From: Lycorma delicatula
Lineage: Eukaryota; Arthropoda; Insecta; Hemiptera; Fulgoridae
DNA: 64,000 nucleotides
Assembly: GCF_047948215.1 (NCBI RefSeq)
Contig: NC_134461.1
Coordinates: 128,908,512-128,972,511 of the forward strand
Direction: 5' to 3'
Both the position numbers and the translations under genes were made by a program. Position 1 is the stretch's first letter; each line of letters opens with the position of its first letter. A model generated the notes under the pieces. It was not told the DNA's origin. It made no database searches and was given only the letters and a program-made list of their open reading frames with translations. This document shows positions 45,838 through 57,014 of the stretch, piece by piece.

Positions 45838-46321
45838 GTTCTGATAGTAATAGCATCTTGATCATCATCGTCTAACCGAGGAAATTAGAAAATTTTGAAA
45901 CACGTCCAGATAAACGATACCACTTACGGTTGCCTCCTGGAAGAGGAACGGGTCGTACAGTCTTTGTTTTCTCAAGGTACGAAAAACATTGATCTTAGGG
46001 CTACTATGGATGTACTGCAAAGTTTCTTGAGGGTTTTTCCTACCCCACATTCGGCAGTTTTGGGTGTTCGTCTTGCCGCTAATATGAAATGTTGACTCAT
46101 CACTATAAATGACATTGTCTGCAATTCTGTTCATCATTTCCACACAAAACTGCAGTCGAGCAACTTTGTCATCATCTGTAATGCGTTGAACCAAAGTTAG
46201 TTTGTATGGCTCCAAGTGCAATCGTTTACGTAATACGCGTCAAACAGTCGCTACACGAAGTGACTTTTTGAACACTTATTCAACTTCAACAAACGAACAA
46301 TATGCTACCCCTTTCCCAGCA

Positions 46322-46510
46322 CAATGAGATGAGATGATGTATATGTAAATGAAGTGTGTAGTCTTGTACTGTTTCAGGCCAACCGTTCCTGAGATGTGTG
46401 GTTAATTAAACCCTGACCCCCGAACTACACTGGTATCCACTATCTAGTATTCTAATCCGTAAAAAAGCAACCAACATTTACTAGGATTCGAACTGAGAAT
46501 TTTGGAGTAC
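46322..46510 (-). mobile_element. SINE family A, fragment
   Basis: gtagtcttgtactgtttcag, tgagatgtgtggttaatta, ggtatccactatctagtatt and cattta ctaggattcg in order. The 3' tail and most of the tRNA head are missing. It adjoins the truncated transposon at 45403-46318. Confidence 0.8.
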
Positions 46511-47830
46511 AATTCAACAATAATTTTTATTGTTAGTTGTTTTTTTTTTTGAAACGAGAACTTGATTCAGGTTTAATAAAATATATTACATTTTTTAAAT
46601 CAGTTTTTTTTTTAACAGGATGATGGAGCTAGAAATCCTCGAAATGCGTTGTGTTTTTTAATGAATTAATATGAATATGGTTTTTATGATTTTTTTTTAT
46701 ACGCCATGATTTTACTAAATAAATCTATACATTGTTATTAACAAAACACAACCTGAAATAACTTTTTAACAGTTAAAATAGAAAAATTAAATTTATCAAG
46801 TGCTCCTACAACGAAACGATTTATTTTCAGTATGAGACCATCATATGCTAAGCACTCATTGAGCCCCTACTGAAGGAGGGGGCAATCAAAAATTTTAAAT
46901 AGATAGTGTGGAGTTGCAATCCATTACTTTATAAGGCCTTGAGAAAACAACGCATAATAAACTTCGGCCTACGACCATCATAACCAAAATGGAGGTCATT
47001 TAACATTTTTTATAGCTACAATACATCCCAGGTAATGGTATCGAACAAAATTAAGTCATTTTGCTAAATTTTAGTTTTTAGTAATTCACTACTGAGGAAT
47101 TTTAGGAAATTTTTAAAACTAGCTGTGGGTGCTTTAGATGCGGTAACTGAAATATAACACAATACATATATATATATATATATCTGAAAGAGAGAAAAAT
47201 ATAGTGTGATAGAAGGAGTGAGGAGAGTGATTCTAAAAACATTATTAAAATAATAAACGAAGTGGTCGAAGGATCAGGACCGATAATGTAAATAAAGATT
47301 TTTTAGGAACCCTATACAAGAAGTAAAAAGGAGGGTTGAATCAGGAAGGGAAGAAAAGTAGTCTGCATTGTGTATTCTCTCCCCTTATTTATTATTATTA
47401 TTATTATTAAGTAGGAGGGGCTAACCAAAGAAATTTCCATCGAATCATTCTGTTTATTCATAATGCAGTTTCTTACTTTACTTAACTTTACTTTATATAT
47501 ACATACATACACGTATGTATGTAGAATATTTCCATTAAAGCAGTGAAAAGTAAGAGCATTATGAATACCGTTTTACTTTATTTTTCCGGTTTTTTTTTTC
47601 AAAAAGAATACGTTTCCAGATTTACTCAATCATTAATAGTATGTAGGGGAATAAAACAAGTAATATGGCAAAAATAGAGAATATTCTAAAAATATAAAGA
47701 AGGATTTTGAGAAAAATACGTGGACATAATAATACAGAAGAACAAGGTTATAGATTGAAATTAACCATTGAAATATAAAAATATCAAGAAGACTTTTTTT
47801 AAAGAAAATATTATATTTTCTAAGTCACTT
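46511..47830. other. AT-rich non-coding DNA
   Basis: Contains (AT)n at 47163-47184 and (TTA)n near 47390-47408. No supported gene. Confidence 0.5.
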
Positions 47831-47833
47831 GAT

Positions 47834-48114
47834 CCCACCAACCGGGTTGGTATAGTGGTCTGGTCATCGCAAATCAGCTGATTTCGAAGTCAAGAGTTCT
47901 AGGGTTCAGATCCTACTAAAGGTTTTTTTACGGATTTAAATACTAGATCGTGGATACCGGTGATCTTTGTTGGTTGGGTTTCAATTAACCACGAATTTCA
48001 GGAACGGTGGATATGAAACTAAAGACTACTCTTCATTCACATTCATACATATCATCCTCTGAAGTAATACCTTACGGTGGTTCCAGAGGCTAAACAGAAA
48101 AATAAAGAAAGAAA
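47834..48114 (+). mobile_element. SINE family A, full length
   Basis: Head ccgggttggtatagtggtct (A box), aatcagctgatttcgaagtc and agggttcagatcctactaaa (B box), then body gatcgtggataccggtgatc, ggttgggtttcaattaacca and tail ccagaggctaaacagaaaaa, ending in an AAAG-type run. It is one of the clearest copies. Confidence 0.93.
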
Positions 48115-48690
48115 GGTCACATGATCCGAATGGACCTATAACGATTAAACAAAAAAAAAAAAACATTTTTGGCATTCGAAAGTACAATTGGATATATTAA
48201 ACAAATGAAAAAGAAGAAATGAAGGTAAAAACAAAATTATAGAAGTAGCACTCAACAGAATGGTTCCTGAGGTAGAAGAGAAAATCCAGAAACATCGGTG
48301 GTTTAAAGAGAAAAGAGAAAACAGTAAAGGGTTGAAGGAAAGAAAAGGAACAAAAGAAGAGAGAATTGCAATTGAAAATCGCGTGGTACTTAAATGGCCG
48401 ATTCGTGATTAGAATGAAAAAGAAAAAAGTGTATCGTTGATAGGTTTCTAAAAATTAGAATATTCTGATAAAATCACATGTATATAGGTATTATGTAATA
48501 CCCTTTTGATGAGTTGATATTCAAAATTAAAAAGTATTTTAAACGTATGTACGAGTGCTTTTAAATCGTAGAAATGGTTACGAAAATAAACAACAGTAAT
48601 TTTAAAACTGGAGACTAATGTAGAGAAGCGAGGCAATATCTATTGATCCGGGAATGTAAAACCCACTAAAATAACTATTACTTTTTTCTT
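48115..48690. other. Purine-rich then AT-rich non-coding DNA
   Basis: 48200-48400 is strikingly A/G rich on the plus strand. No reading frame or repeat was recognised. Confidence 0.45.
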
Positions 48691-48699
48691 GCTTTACTC

Positions 48700-49425
48700 T
48701 TTCATCCTCCTAGGCCCGGGTCCGCACTTAAGTATCTCCGCGGCCCTAGGAGATGCCTCGCCTGTAACCGACTAAGGCAGAGCAGCCAGGTCCGGCTATA
48801 CCGTCACCAGCCGCCCCACCCCGCAGCCGGGACTCGGTCCTTTGTGTCTTGCCTCTAATGAAGGCGCTTCCGAGAGGGCGCCTTCACCGGTTCTCGATCT
48901 TTTATTGCTTAGGGGATCAGCACTCCCACCGCTTCATCGCCGCCGCCCATCCAGGCAAGCTCGGACGAACGGCGACTCCACGAAAGGCTGTCGCTCACCC
49001 TTCAGGACCCCAGTATTTTTTCTTCAATATTCCCATAATGAAGTTTGTTATTATACCAAACTCTCTCTCATCCTTTAAAATTTTAGGAATAAGTTGTGTA
49101 CCGTGAGTGTCCCAACCATTAGTTCACATTGACGGCGCTCCTGAGTCCTCCTATCACAATGGAACACCACATGGTCAGGTGTATCATCACTCCCATAGTA
49201 CGGGCACGCATCGTCATCACGTTCTCTATCTACCATACAGATAAACCCTGAACGCGCTGTGGCCGGTCGGGAACCGATTGAACCAGTAATTTAGCTCACC
49301 AAATACCCTCCCGAACCACAGTCGCATCTCCGGTATTAGACGGTAGGTCCATCTCCCTTTGCTAGATACGTTCCAGTCTGCCAATCCTCGAGCATAAAGT
49401 CATGTGACTCGTCCCTGTTAAAATA
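48700..49425 (-). pseudogene. R1-like LINE 3' end with GC-rich tail
   Basis: On minus (49400-49090): GRWTYRLIPEM, WFGRVFGELNYWFNRFPTG, HSAFRVYLYG, a frameshift, then ACPYYGSDDTPDHVVFHCDR. That is the GRWT block, the GH.xFR.Y block and a zinc-knuckle-like CxxY...H....C in which one Cys is Tyr. It ends at LFLKF stop. About 320 bp further (49020-48700) is markedly GC-rich and probably belongs to the element's tail. It is the same class as 30470-32040 but clearly a different family, judging by the sequence between the motifs. Frames at 48842-49106 on plus are shadows. Confidence 0.75.
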
Positions 49426-49494
49426 CATTACATTACCTATAATTACAACATTACTTATAGGCCCGTATAGAGTTTTGAGTTTCGAGTTATAAAA
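49426..49494. other. Spacer
   Basis: Nothing recognised. Confidence 0.4.
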
Positions 49495-49915
49495 AATTGT
49501 GTAGAATTAATGTTGAATATTCCTTCAACCGTAAATCTGATCGACTTAAAACTTTGGAATTTTAAATAACTTAATAAATACTTTCATCGTACTAAAGCTG
49601 AAATTTTTCACTGTCAAAAGTTTAAAATAGCAAAAAATATCCCTTTTCTTTTTTATTTTTTCCAAAATTTGATGCCCGATAAAATAAAAAAATTATTTGA
49701 GCCATTTTCGAAGAATTTATATTTGAACCACTCCGGAGATATTAATCAAAATGATCAACACGAGAACATCTTCCGGAAATTTCATAACTTTTTTTGTATT
49801 ATTTTTTAGTAAAGGGGTTATGAGATGTCGACATTTTACAAAAGCCCTAACAACCAAAATTTTGGCCTATCACGTTATATCTTTCCTTTAAGTTATGTTG
49901 CTGGAATAGCAATAC
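49495..49915 (+). repeat. Dispersed repeat R5, copy 3
   Basis: gatcgacttaaaactttgga, ccggagatattaatcaaaat, gatgtcgacattttacaaaa and ccaaaattttggcct in order, matching 23790-24245 in the same orientation. Confidence 0.65.
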
Positions 49916-50860
49916 AGTACAGCTATAGCCGAAAAAATAAAGACATTAAATTAATTATTAAATAAAGATATTATTAATGAAGGAAATAAACTTTATAAAA
50001 TGAATTATCGACTGACTACAGCTAAAAAGTAAATCCTCTTCTAATCGGCCTTACAAATCCAATAATTGCACTTATTACAGAACTCTTATCCCTATATCGC
50101 TTAATCTAGCACTTCAAAAATGTAGGCCTCATTTTAAATTAACCTTGAAAAATATTAAACGGCCGCCATTTTAATAAGGATTATTGTAAACTGAAGTTTT
50201 TTACGTCTTATTCTTTCCATTTATAATTTCTGAGTTGTTTTCGATGGGGGGCTTGAAATATAGTATTTTTATATTAAAAATAGATTTTTCCGAAGTAACA
50301 GCGTTTAATAAATTTTTTCTACTTTTTATAGTTAAAACGTTATTTAATGTTTTCCATTTTTCACACTGTATAAGATAATTGCTTGAGTCCATTATTTTTA
50401 TTTATTTTTTGTTTTATATATGTATGGAAAATACAATGCATATGTTTATTCTTCACGTTTTTCAATGTTTCCCGAAAATTATGTAATTGAAATTATTTCC
50501 AGCAACACCCCCACCTGATTAATACCAATAAGTAATAAAAAAAATCTCTAAATGAAAACGTTTATCTCAGTTTTCAGGAAAGGTAAAAAAATTATGCGAC
50601 CTGCTACATACAGAAAAGTTTTAATAGTTTTTAGATATTTTTTATTATTAAAAACAGATAAAGAAAAGAGCAAACCGATAAAATTTGGTGACCCGATAAA
50701 AATTTGTAATTCACATTCAAGTGTTTTAAAAATTTCATATGCTTTCCAAACATTGCTTTGATTTTAAAACGTATAGAATCGATGGAATCTTTTAAAACAT
50801 GTTTTAATCTTAGCCTACTAAACGGCATTTGTCTGTGTGTGTGTGCGTCCCCCTTAGCTT
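49916..50860. other. AT-rich non-coding DNA
   Basis: Short frames at 50201-50392 (minus) and 50552-50761 have no recognised family. There is a (GT)n run at 50831-50847. Confidence 0.5.
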
Positions 50861-50861
50861 A

Positions 50862-51950
50862 GCACCGGAATGTACCGATCACTAGCGGAAAATCCCGATT
50901 CGGTTAGTACACGCCTCGTGGTGGTCTGATGAATGCGTGTTAGTATTATATATCGATGTACCGTATACATATGCGAAATAAATATCGATGTTTTGAGAAA
51001 ATTTAGTATTTTTTAACCGGATCCGAATTTTCGGACGAAAATCACAAACATCTCGAAAACGGTCGGTCCTAGAGGACTGAAAAATTTTTTCGGCTCCCCC
51101 ACGATACTCAATACGCCATCCGCTTCTGGCGGTACCCGACGAACGGTAATATTTTCAAGCGACCCCGGGACGTCGTTGGTAAATTGGAAAGGGGGTGCGA
51201 ATGGGTTGACACCGTAATATTTCAGCAACCGCTGGTCGTACTTTCACAATTAAAACGGCGAATGTATCAGCAGGTCGAGCGCTAACTGTTTAACGCATCC
51301 GATACACTCTTGATCGACCGGACCTTGGTTATCCGGCAATTAAATAGTTTAGCCCTATGATTTGATTGCACTCACCCACCGTAAAACGAACCGATCCTAT
51401 CTTTCGTTAAATACGCTCAAAGCTATGCGTTAGCGCAGCTGTAAAGTATGAACTTATGAATACGAAAATGTAGAAAATAAAAAATACATAAAAAACGTTT
51501 TTAAAACACAACTCGTAAATTAAACGCACTAAAACGTAAAAAATATTTTAGGACGGTATCTCAGAATGAATTTAACAACAAGCTTTGATGATTATATGTA
51601 AGATTATGTGAAATTCATAGCTTCAAATTAAAAATTCACCCCCTCTTTAGGTCATTCATCACGCATATGAAAAAACTGGCAAAAGCATAAAATTTTTGGT
51701 TTGAATATGACTTTCACATAATCTTACATATCACCATCAAAGCTTGTTTTCAAATCCATTCTGAGATACCGGCCCAAAATGTTTTTTATCCTTTACTGCC
51801 TTTAATTTAAGAGTGATGTTTTAAAAAAAAAATTTACATATTTTTTATTTATTTATGTGATAGTTTTTCTTCATAAAATAATGAACTATAACAAAACGTA
51901 GGCACCGAAATGTACCGATCACTTGCACAAAATCCCGATTCGTTAATATC
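50862..51950. mobile_element. Unclassified ~1.1 kb unit with direct-repeat ends and an internal fold-back
   Basis: The left border gcaccggaatgtaccgatca (50863 onward, about 46 bp) and the right border ggcaccgaaatgtaccgatc (51900 onward) are direct repeats with few differences. The left part, 50990-51440, is GC-richer than its surroundings and non-coding as far as I can see (a 71-aa minus frame at 51013-51228 is unassigned). The right part holds the inverted repeat listed next. No transposase or RT is encoded. Confidence 0.5.
51532..51795. repeat. Fold-back inverted repeat
   Basis: The left arm 51532-51630 (cggtatctcagaatg, caagctttgatg, gtaagattatgtgaaa) is the imperfect inverse of the right arm 51703-51795 (tttcacataatcttac, catcaaagcttg, cattctgagataccgg). 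The spacer is about 75 bp. It is likely a MITE or the hairpin of a fold-back element. Confidence 0.85.
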
Positions 51951-51994
51951 AATTTCTAATTTAACTTTCGTTATTTTGATTTTTTTGGTTCGTC

Positions 51995-52745
51995 AGGAAT
52001 TTCTCCCACCACCACCCCATTCCATCGCCCTAAAGCATAAGATCGAATAACCGTGCAACAAACGGCTACTGTGTTTCAAAACGGTTTAGCAACCGATATC
52101 CCAATTAGCTCCTAGAGCTTACTTAACTGTGCGAGCAGAATAAGCGTGTTGCCCTACACTATTCGCTTGCGTGTCCCACCGCTACTTATCATATATTACT
52201 AAAATAGTTAGGTACACCCCGCCTACATACTAAAATATATGTCTTGTCAATAAATTAAAATTTATTTCGTAAAGGACAGCAATTTTCTGCCACGTCTAGA
52301 TCGCTAAATGCCACCAAGTACCTGTCTCCATATTATAACGCTTGGAGCTATATTTGACCGACGGCCAGCAGTTTCTCAGTGGTAGCTTCCTATAGCAAGC
52401 GGTAGGCGTCTTATATCCCTTAAGCTACTGATGCTGGTTGAACAAAGCAACGGGATCAAGGAACTCCCACACAGTTCGACAATGTGGCTCACGCCACATT
52501 CACTCGCCGCTTATGAGTGGTCAGTTTTCCCTTTTCCTTTAAGTTCCAGGATGGCCTGAGTTTTGGCCCCCTGAAGAGCTGGGCGGTCAAACATCAGATG
52601 TTCATTTGACTGGACGCTCCCGCAGACACACAGCTCATCAACTGCCAGGCGGAACCGAAAAAAATATCGGTTCAAATTCGCGCGGTCGAAGAGCACTTGG
52701 AGATCGTAAGAGATCATACTTTCGAAGACACCTCGGTACACTAAT
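51995..52745 (-). pseudogene. LINE 3' end, copy 2 (same family as 12400-13445)
   Basis: The minus frame at 52741-52511 reads LNRYFFRFRLAVDELCVCGS followed by VQSNEHLMFDRPALQGAK. CxC...H gives the start of a zinc knuckle whose last Cys is Arg here. It then continues with LELKGKGK. The 3' UTR (52400-52003) shares ccaccaccccattcca, aacggctactgtg, attagctcctag and cttgcgtgtccc with copy 1, in the same order. Upstream coding sequence is absent, so this is a heavily 5'-truncated copy, as is normal for LINEs. Confidence 0.72.
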
Positions 52746-53505
52746 CGATATAGCTTTCATTAAATCTATTTTCATCGTTCAAAAAAAATATTTTTACACA
52801 AGAGGTAATCAATTTTGCCACCTAATAATCCCGCTCTGAGACGCCGCCCACCAGGGCAACCTGGGCCTAGCTGCGGAGGCCTGCCGTAGGCACGCCCTGC
52901 AGCTAATACTGTAAATAAAACCGACACGAAAATTAGTTTCAGATAAAATTTTCTATTTTAAAATAATAAATCATCTAATATTTTTATTTTATACTACTTC
53001 AAGGTGTAATAATAGTGTACAAAGCACGATGGAAAAGCATTATAATTAAGATTCTATCGCTATTCGACATTATTTTCATTTTTAAATCTAGCTTGAGCCA
53101 CATATTCGTTCAAACAATTAGACTGTTAGGATGATATGCGTGTCGTCATAAGCGTTTTATTGATTCAACTATAAATAATATTTTTTTTAATAACATATTG
53201 ATTAATAATAATTATACAAATTTATGGATTCAGTAGGTCTAGCCAAACGTAATTTATTAATGATAAAGTGTGTCACTGATAAATTGATAAAGTATTGAAT
53301 TATGTGATTTTAGATGTAATACTACTAAATAAATAATCGATGATTTGTTTGTTACTCTGTTGCTTAGCATCGAAGAGAAACCACAAACTCTAATCGTAAT
53401 TCTAACATTATACCTGAGACGAGTTACATAAATTCGTAGAAGTTTAATATTATAAATAAATGATTTTTTTTATTTTAATCGGTATTTTATTATTATACAT
53501 TACAT
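52746..53505. other. Non-coding DNA with one GC-rich patch
   Basis: 52830-52915 (gacgccgcccaccagggcaa, ggcacgccctgcag) is a GC-rich island that may be the tail of another LINE. The rest is AT-rich. Confidence 0.45.
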
Positions 53506-53509
53506 AAGA

Positions 53510-54242
53510 AAGAGGTCTGTTCAGAAAACAACCGAACTTTATCTTTTTAATCTTTATTATTAATTTTATAGATTTACTGGTCCTTGTCCTCTTCAAAGTA
53601 TCCCCTCTCCTATTCACACAGTTTTTCCAGCGGTGTTTCCACTTCGCGAAGCAGGATAGCTTCGTTTGAAATGACTTTTAAGGTTCGTGACGAATTTGCT
53701 TTACTGTCATCAATAATCTCAAAACGGTTTCCTTTCATCGCCGATTTTAATTTCGGAAATAAGAAAAAATCGCAAGAAGCCAGGTCTGGCGAGTACGGTG
53801 GCCGATGGAGGATAGTTGTCTGATTTTTGGCATAAACTGACGAATTGAGAAATCTGAATGTGCGGATGCATCATCGTGGTTAAGGAACCGCGAGTTGTCT
53901 CGCCACAACTCTGTTCTCTTTTTGCGAATTTTTTTACGTAACCGTTGTAAAACGCCTTGATATACACACGGTTCACTGTTTCACCTTGAGACAAGAATTC
54001 AAAATGCGCAATTCATTAAAATCGAAAAAGCAGAGAGCATCTCACTTTGACATCGGATCGAAACTGACGTGCTTTCTTGGCACTTGGAGATGCTTTGCCG
54101 ATTCATTGTGATGATTGAAATGTTGTCTCAATGTCGCTGCCGTAAACCCAGCTTTCGTCTCCCGTTATGATCCTTTGTACGAATTTTTTCATCGTCATCG
54201 ACTTGTTCAAGAAGGTGCCTTTCCGTAAAAGGAATATTTCAA
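53510..54242 (-). mobile_element. Mariner element, 5'-truncated and frameshifted
   Basis: The left terminus aggtctgttcagaaaacaac (53511 onward) looks like a mariner end. On minus the transposase starts abruptly at MKKFVQRIITGDESWVYGS (first Asp), followed by KKARQFRSDVK, LSQGETVNRVYI, then HDDASAHS (second Asp) in one frame and YSPDLASCDFFLFPKLK (third Asp) in another. Near the C-terminus is KHRWKNCVNRRGD. The DNA-binding domain and right end are missing beyond about 54242. It is related to, but distinct from, the element at 25453. Confidence 0.85.
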
Positions 54243-55383
54243 AAAATCTTGTGATTATATGGCTCCTAAGTTTTATAATTTATTGTCAGATGACATCAGG
54301 GAAGCTGCAACTTATTCTGCGAGAAAAAGATCCCTTTTGAATGAAATATTTGTGATGAATGATCCAGAACGTTTCTTCCTGTCGATTTACCCATTGCCGT
54401 GCGTATGAGTTGATGGTTTGTGACTTTATTACAGGATTACTTGAATTGTTTGACGAATATATGTTAATTGCTCTGGTCGTTCATGTTGTTCAATATATGT
54501 AATATACAATTGATGTGATGATATCGATCGTGATGTGACCTGATGTTTGTCGTCTATATTTTAATGGTTAATCATTTTAATTTGATTACCGTAATAAGGA
54601 TCAATATGTCAAATTAGTGGAATTCTATATTTCTTTAATGGGAAATATGTTATAAGATAAGGTTATGGTGAACATCACCTGTCGCCTATTTTAAATTTGA
54701 AATAAAATTAATTAATATTACCAGCAATAAAATTAATTAATTTTATTGCTGGTAATCTCTTAAATAGATTTAATTCAAGAGTTACTAATTTCCAATAATT
54801 TGGAGTGTTGTCTAAACTGTATTATTAACAAATCTAAATTCATTGTGATTGTAAAATAGAATAATAATTAGAGAATGTAATATTTGATTAAATTGTAAAT
54901 AAAATTATTATTATTAAAATTATTAACATAATATTTCGGTTCCGGCTTCGGAAGAAAGGACCTTATTATCTCTCATTGATCTTTTAATAAATGACAGAAT
55001 CATTTTAAAAAAAATCTTCCCACCTATTTATTTAAAATACAATTAAAAGATTTTGTTTTACAAAAATAATATTACTCTATCGATGAATTATTTATTAATT
55101 AAAAATTTTCATAAAAAACCTCGAATTTCTGCATCCCATTCAACGTGTACATAAATATGTTCAAATAAGTTTCAGTAACGTATTCTAAAATATGAATTAT
55201 TTTTATATCTATTATCTTCACGTATTTATCTTAGCATTATTTCATGTATTTATATTTTAAATAATTAGTGTAGACTTTAAATATATTTATTTTTTACTTT
55301 TATTATTAATAGTATATTTTATGATGCTGCTCTGATAAAGGTTTACCACAGTCTCCCTTGATCCATCCAGGCAAATTCTAGGG
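54243..55383. other. AT-rich non-coding DNA
   Basis: No gene. Contains the palindrome listed next. Confidence 0.5.
54717..54756. repeat. Perfect 40-bp palindrome
   Basis: attaccagcaataaaattaa followed at once by its exact reverse complement, with no spacer. It lies outside any recognised element. Confidence 0.97.
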
Positions 55384-55384
55384 A

Positions 55385-55690
55385 ACCCACCGAGTTGGTC
55401 TACTGGTGATCTCGTCATCGAAAAACAGCTGATTTCGAAGTCAAGAGTTTTAAGATTCAAATCCTAGTAAAGGTCTATAAAATAAAATCCTAGTAAAGTT
55501 ACCTTTATACATATTGGAATACTAGATCCGAGGACACCGGTGTACTTTGGTGGTTGGGTTTCAATTAACCACACATCTCAGGAACGGACGATATGAGACT
55601 GTACAAGAATACACTTTATTTATATTCATACATATTTTCCTCATTCATCCTCTGAAGTAATACCTTACGGTGGTAACAGAAAAAGAAGAA
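55385..55690 (+). mobile_element. SINE family A, full length with a small internal duplication
   Basis: Head ccgagttggtctactggtga (A box), cagctgatttcgaagtcaag, agattcaaatcctagtaaag (B box), then a second aaatcctagtaaag about 27 bases later (a short tandem duplication), body and tail catcctctgaagtaatacct. The final taaacag is altered. Confidence 0.9.
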
Positions 55691-55966
55691 GGAAAATTCT
55701 GGGGCAGTATCCTTTCTACAAGACTGCTCAAAAACGACTGCGATGTATTTAAGGTTGTACGTATATGTTTGTTCCACCGTAGCAGTTCAACGGTTGAACC
55801 TATTTAGATGTATGACCCCGCGTTGGAATCCTTACGTTACCGCGTCGTAGGCTATATAAATATGTATATTGGTTTGTTTACTTGTATCTAAAAGGCCACA
55901 AAAAAATCATACATACGATTCTAAATCAATAATCGATGGTATTTTCAGTATCGGTTTATTTGTATC
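55691..55966. other. Non-coding DNA
   Basis: Nothing recognised. The 99-aa frame 55869-56168 overlaps repeat R4 and is not a gene. Confidence 0.5.
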
Positions 55967-55967
55967 G

Positions 55968-56725
55968 AAAATAGGTAGATTTTGTAAGAAAGCTGTCTAT
56001 TGTAATAGTAACATGATTTTTCTTCCGGAAAATTTCGACATATCTTCGCGTTTTACATCCCCCAAACCCCAAAATCAGTTCAATAGTTTATATAAATCAC
56101 TTTCTTGTGGACACGATAACAACCATAATTTTGCGTCAATCACTTTCAAATTGATACATAAAATATAACAACCCAATATCTCGATCGGGTTCGTTAAAAG
56201 GCAAAATCGGATCTTTTAGTGGAAATTTGGAAATTTTTCGCATAAAACAAAATATCGCTACAACTTTCTTATTAAGTAAAATGTTGAATTCGTTTAAAGT
56301 TCTTATTATTCTTTTAGATAAGGCCTAAAACTTACGTAAGTAAAGTTTTTTGATATCACTTACCATTGGCCCAGGTGGTGGAAAAATGAGGTTTCGAAGA
56401 CAAAAAGTATCACACCTCCCTTAATAAGCCCAGTATCGAATCGGTTTAAAGTGGTTAGTCCCCTAAACATTACCTAAAACTTTTGTCTGAAACAATTTTT
56501 TATATGACTAACCCTTACGGCAAGGGACGACCAAAATGTCGCTGGAATTGTAAGAAGATGGGGTTTGTCGTATGCTAAACATGTGAAACTTTTTTTCACA
56601 TGCAACCACTGTCGTATTGAGTAAATTTGAAGCTTTTTCTTAACTTAAAAATGGAAATCTTTTTTATCCCCTATTTAGCACCGGTGAAATCAACCTCCAC
56701 CTTCCGGCGTGCCGAAAGGAATTTT
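55968..56725. repeat. Long dispersed repeat R4, copy 2 (inverted)
   Basis: Reverse complement of 28962-29715: ttccggaaaatttcgacata, the two internal ttcgttta-type sub-repeats, cccttacggcaagggacgac, tatgctaaacatgtgaaact and ccttccggcgtgccgaaagg. A SINE abuts its right end. Confidence 0.85.
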
Positions 56726-56727
56726 TT

Positions 56728-57014
56728 TTTTCTGTTTAACCTACGGAACCACCGTAAGGTATTACTTTAGAAAATGAACTAGGACGATTTGTACGAATGT
56801 AAATGAAGTGTAGTCTTGTACAGTCTCAGGTCAACCATTTCTTAGATGTTTGGTTAATTGAAACCCAACCGCCAAAGAACACCGGTATCCACGATCTAGT
56901 ATTCAAATTCGTATAAAAGTAAGTTCCTGTACTAGGATTTGAACCTTAGAACTCTTGACTTCGAAATCAGCTGATTTGCGATGACGAGTTAACCGCTAGA
57001 CCAGCCCGGTGGGG
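56728..57014 (-). mobile_element. SINE family A, full length
   Basis: From left the inverted tail ctgtttaacctacggaacca, body caccggtatccacgatctag and head gttaaccgctagaccagccc. All parts are in order. Confidence 0.9.

Larger units (their letters stand above)
45403..46318 (-). mobile_element. Tc1/mariner-type transposon, catalytic part only, with internal hairpins
   Basis: On minus a 118-aa frame (46221-45865) reads MHLEPYKLTLVQRITDDDK, LQFCVEMMNR, IYSDESTFHISGK (first catalytic Asp), RMWGRKNPQE and SSPKINVF, then DPFLFQEATVSGIVYLDVFQ. A frame at 45804-45622 continues with WTSRSTDLTPLDFFLWGFIK, which carries the third Asp. Further down come RWNVCRITNG and KLDEMRNQLNL. This is the type often annotated in insects as a Tc3-like or DDE_3-like transposase. 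The left end gtaccggttgattcaaacag is a probable terminal repeat. The right end, with the DNA-binding domain, is lost next to the SINE at 46322. The region of the second Asp is disrupted by two inverted repeats (listed separately). Confidence 0.88.

Noticed and set aside
48842..49106. Plus-strand proteins in the GC-rich patch
   Set aside because: They are shadows of the LINE tail on the minus strand.
50862..51950. An LTR retrotransposon with solo-length LTRs
   Set aside because: The direct repeats are only about 46 bp, with no visible primer-binding site, polypurine tract or gag/pol. Reported as unclassified instead.
55869..56168. A 99-aa plus-strand gene
   Set aside because: It lies mostly in repeat R4, whose other copy at 28962-29715 has no matching open frame.
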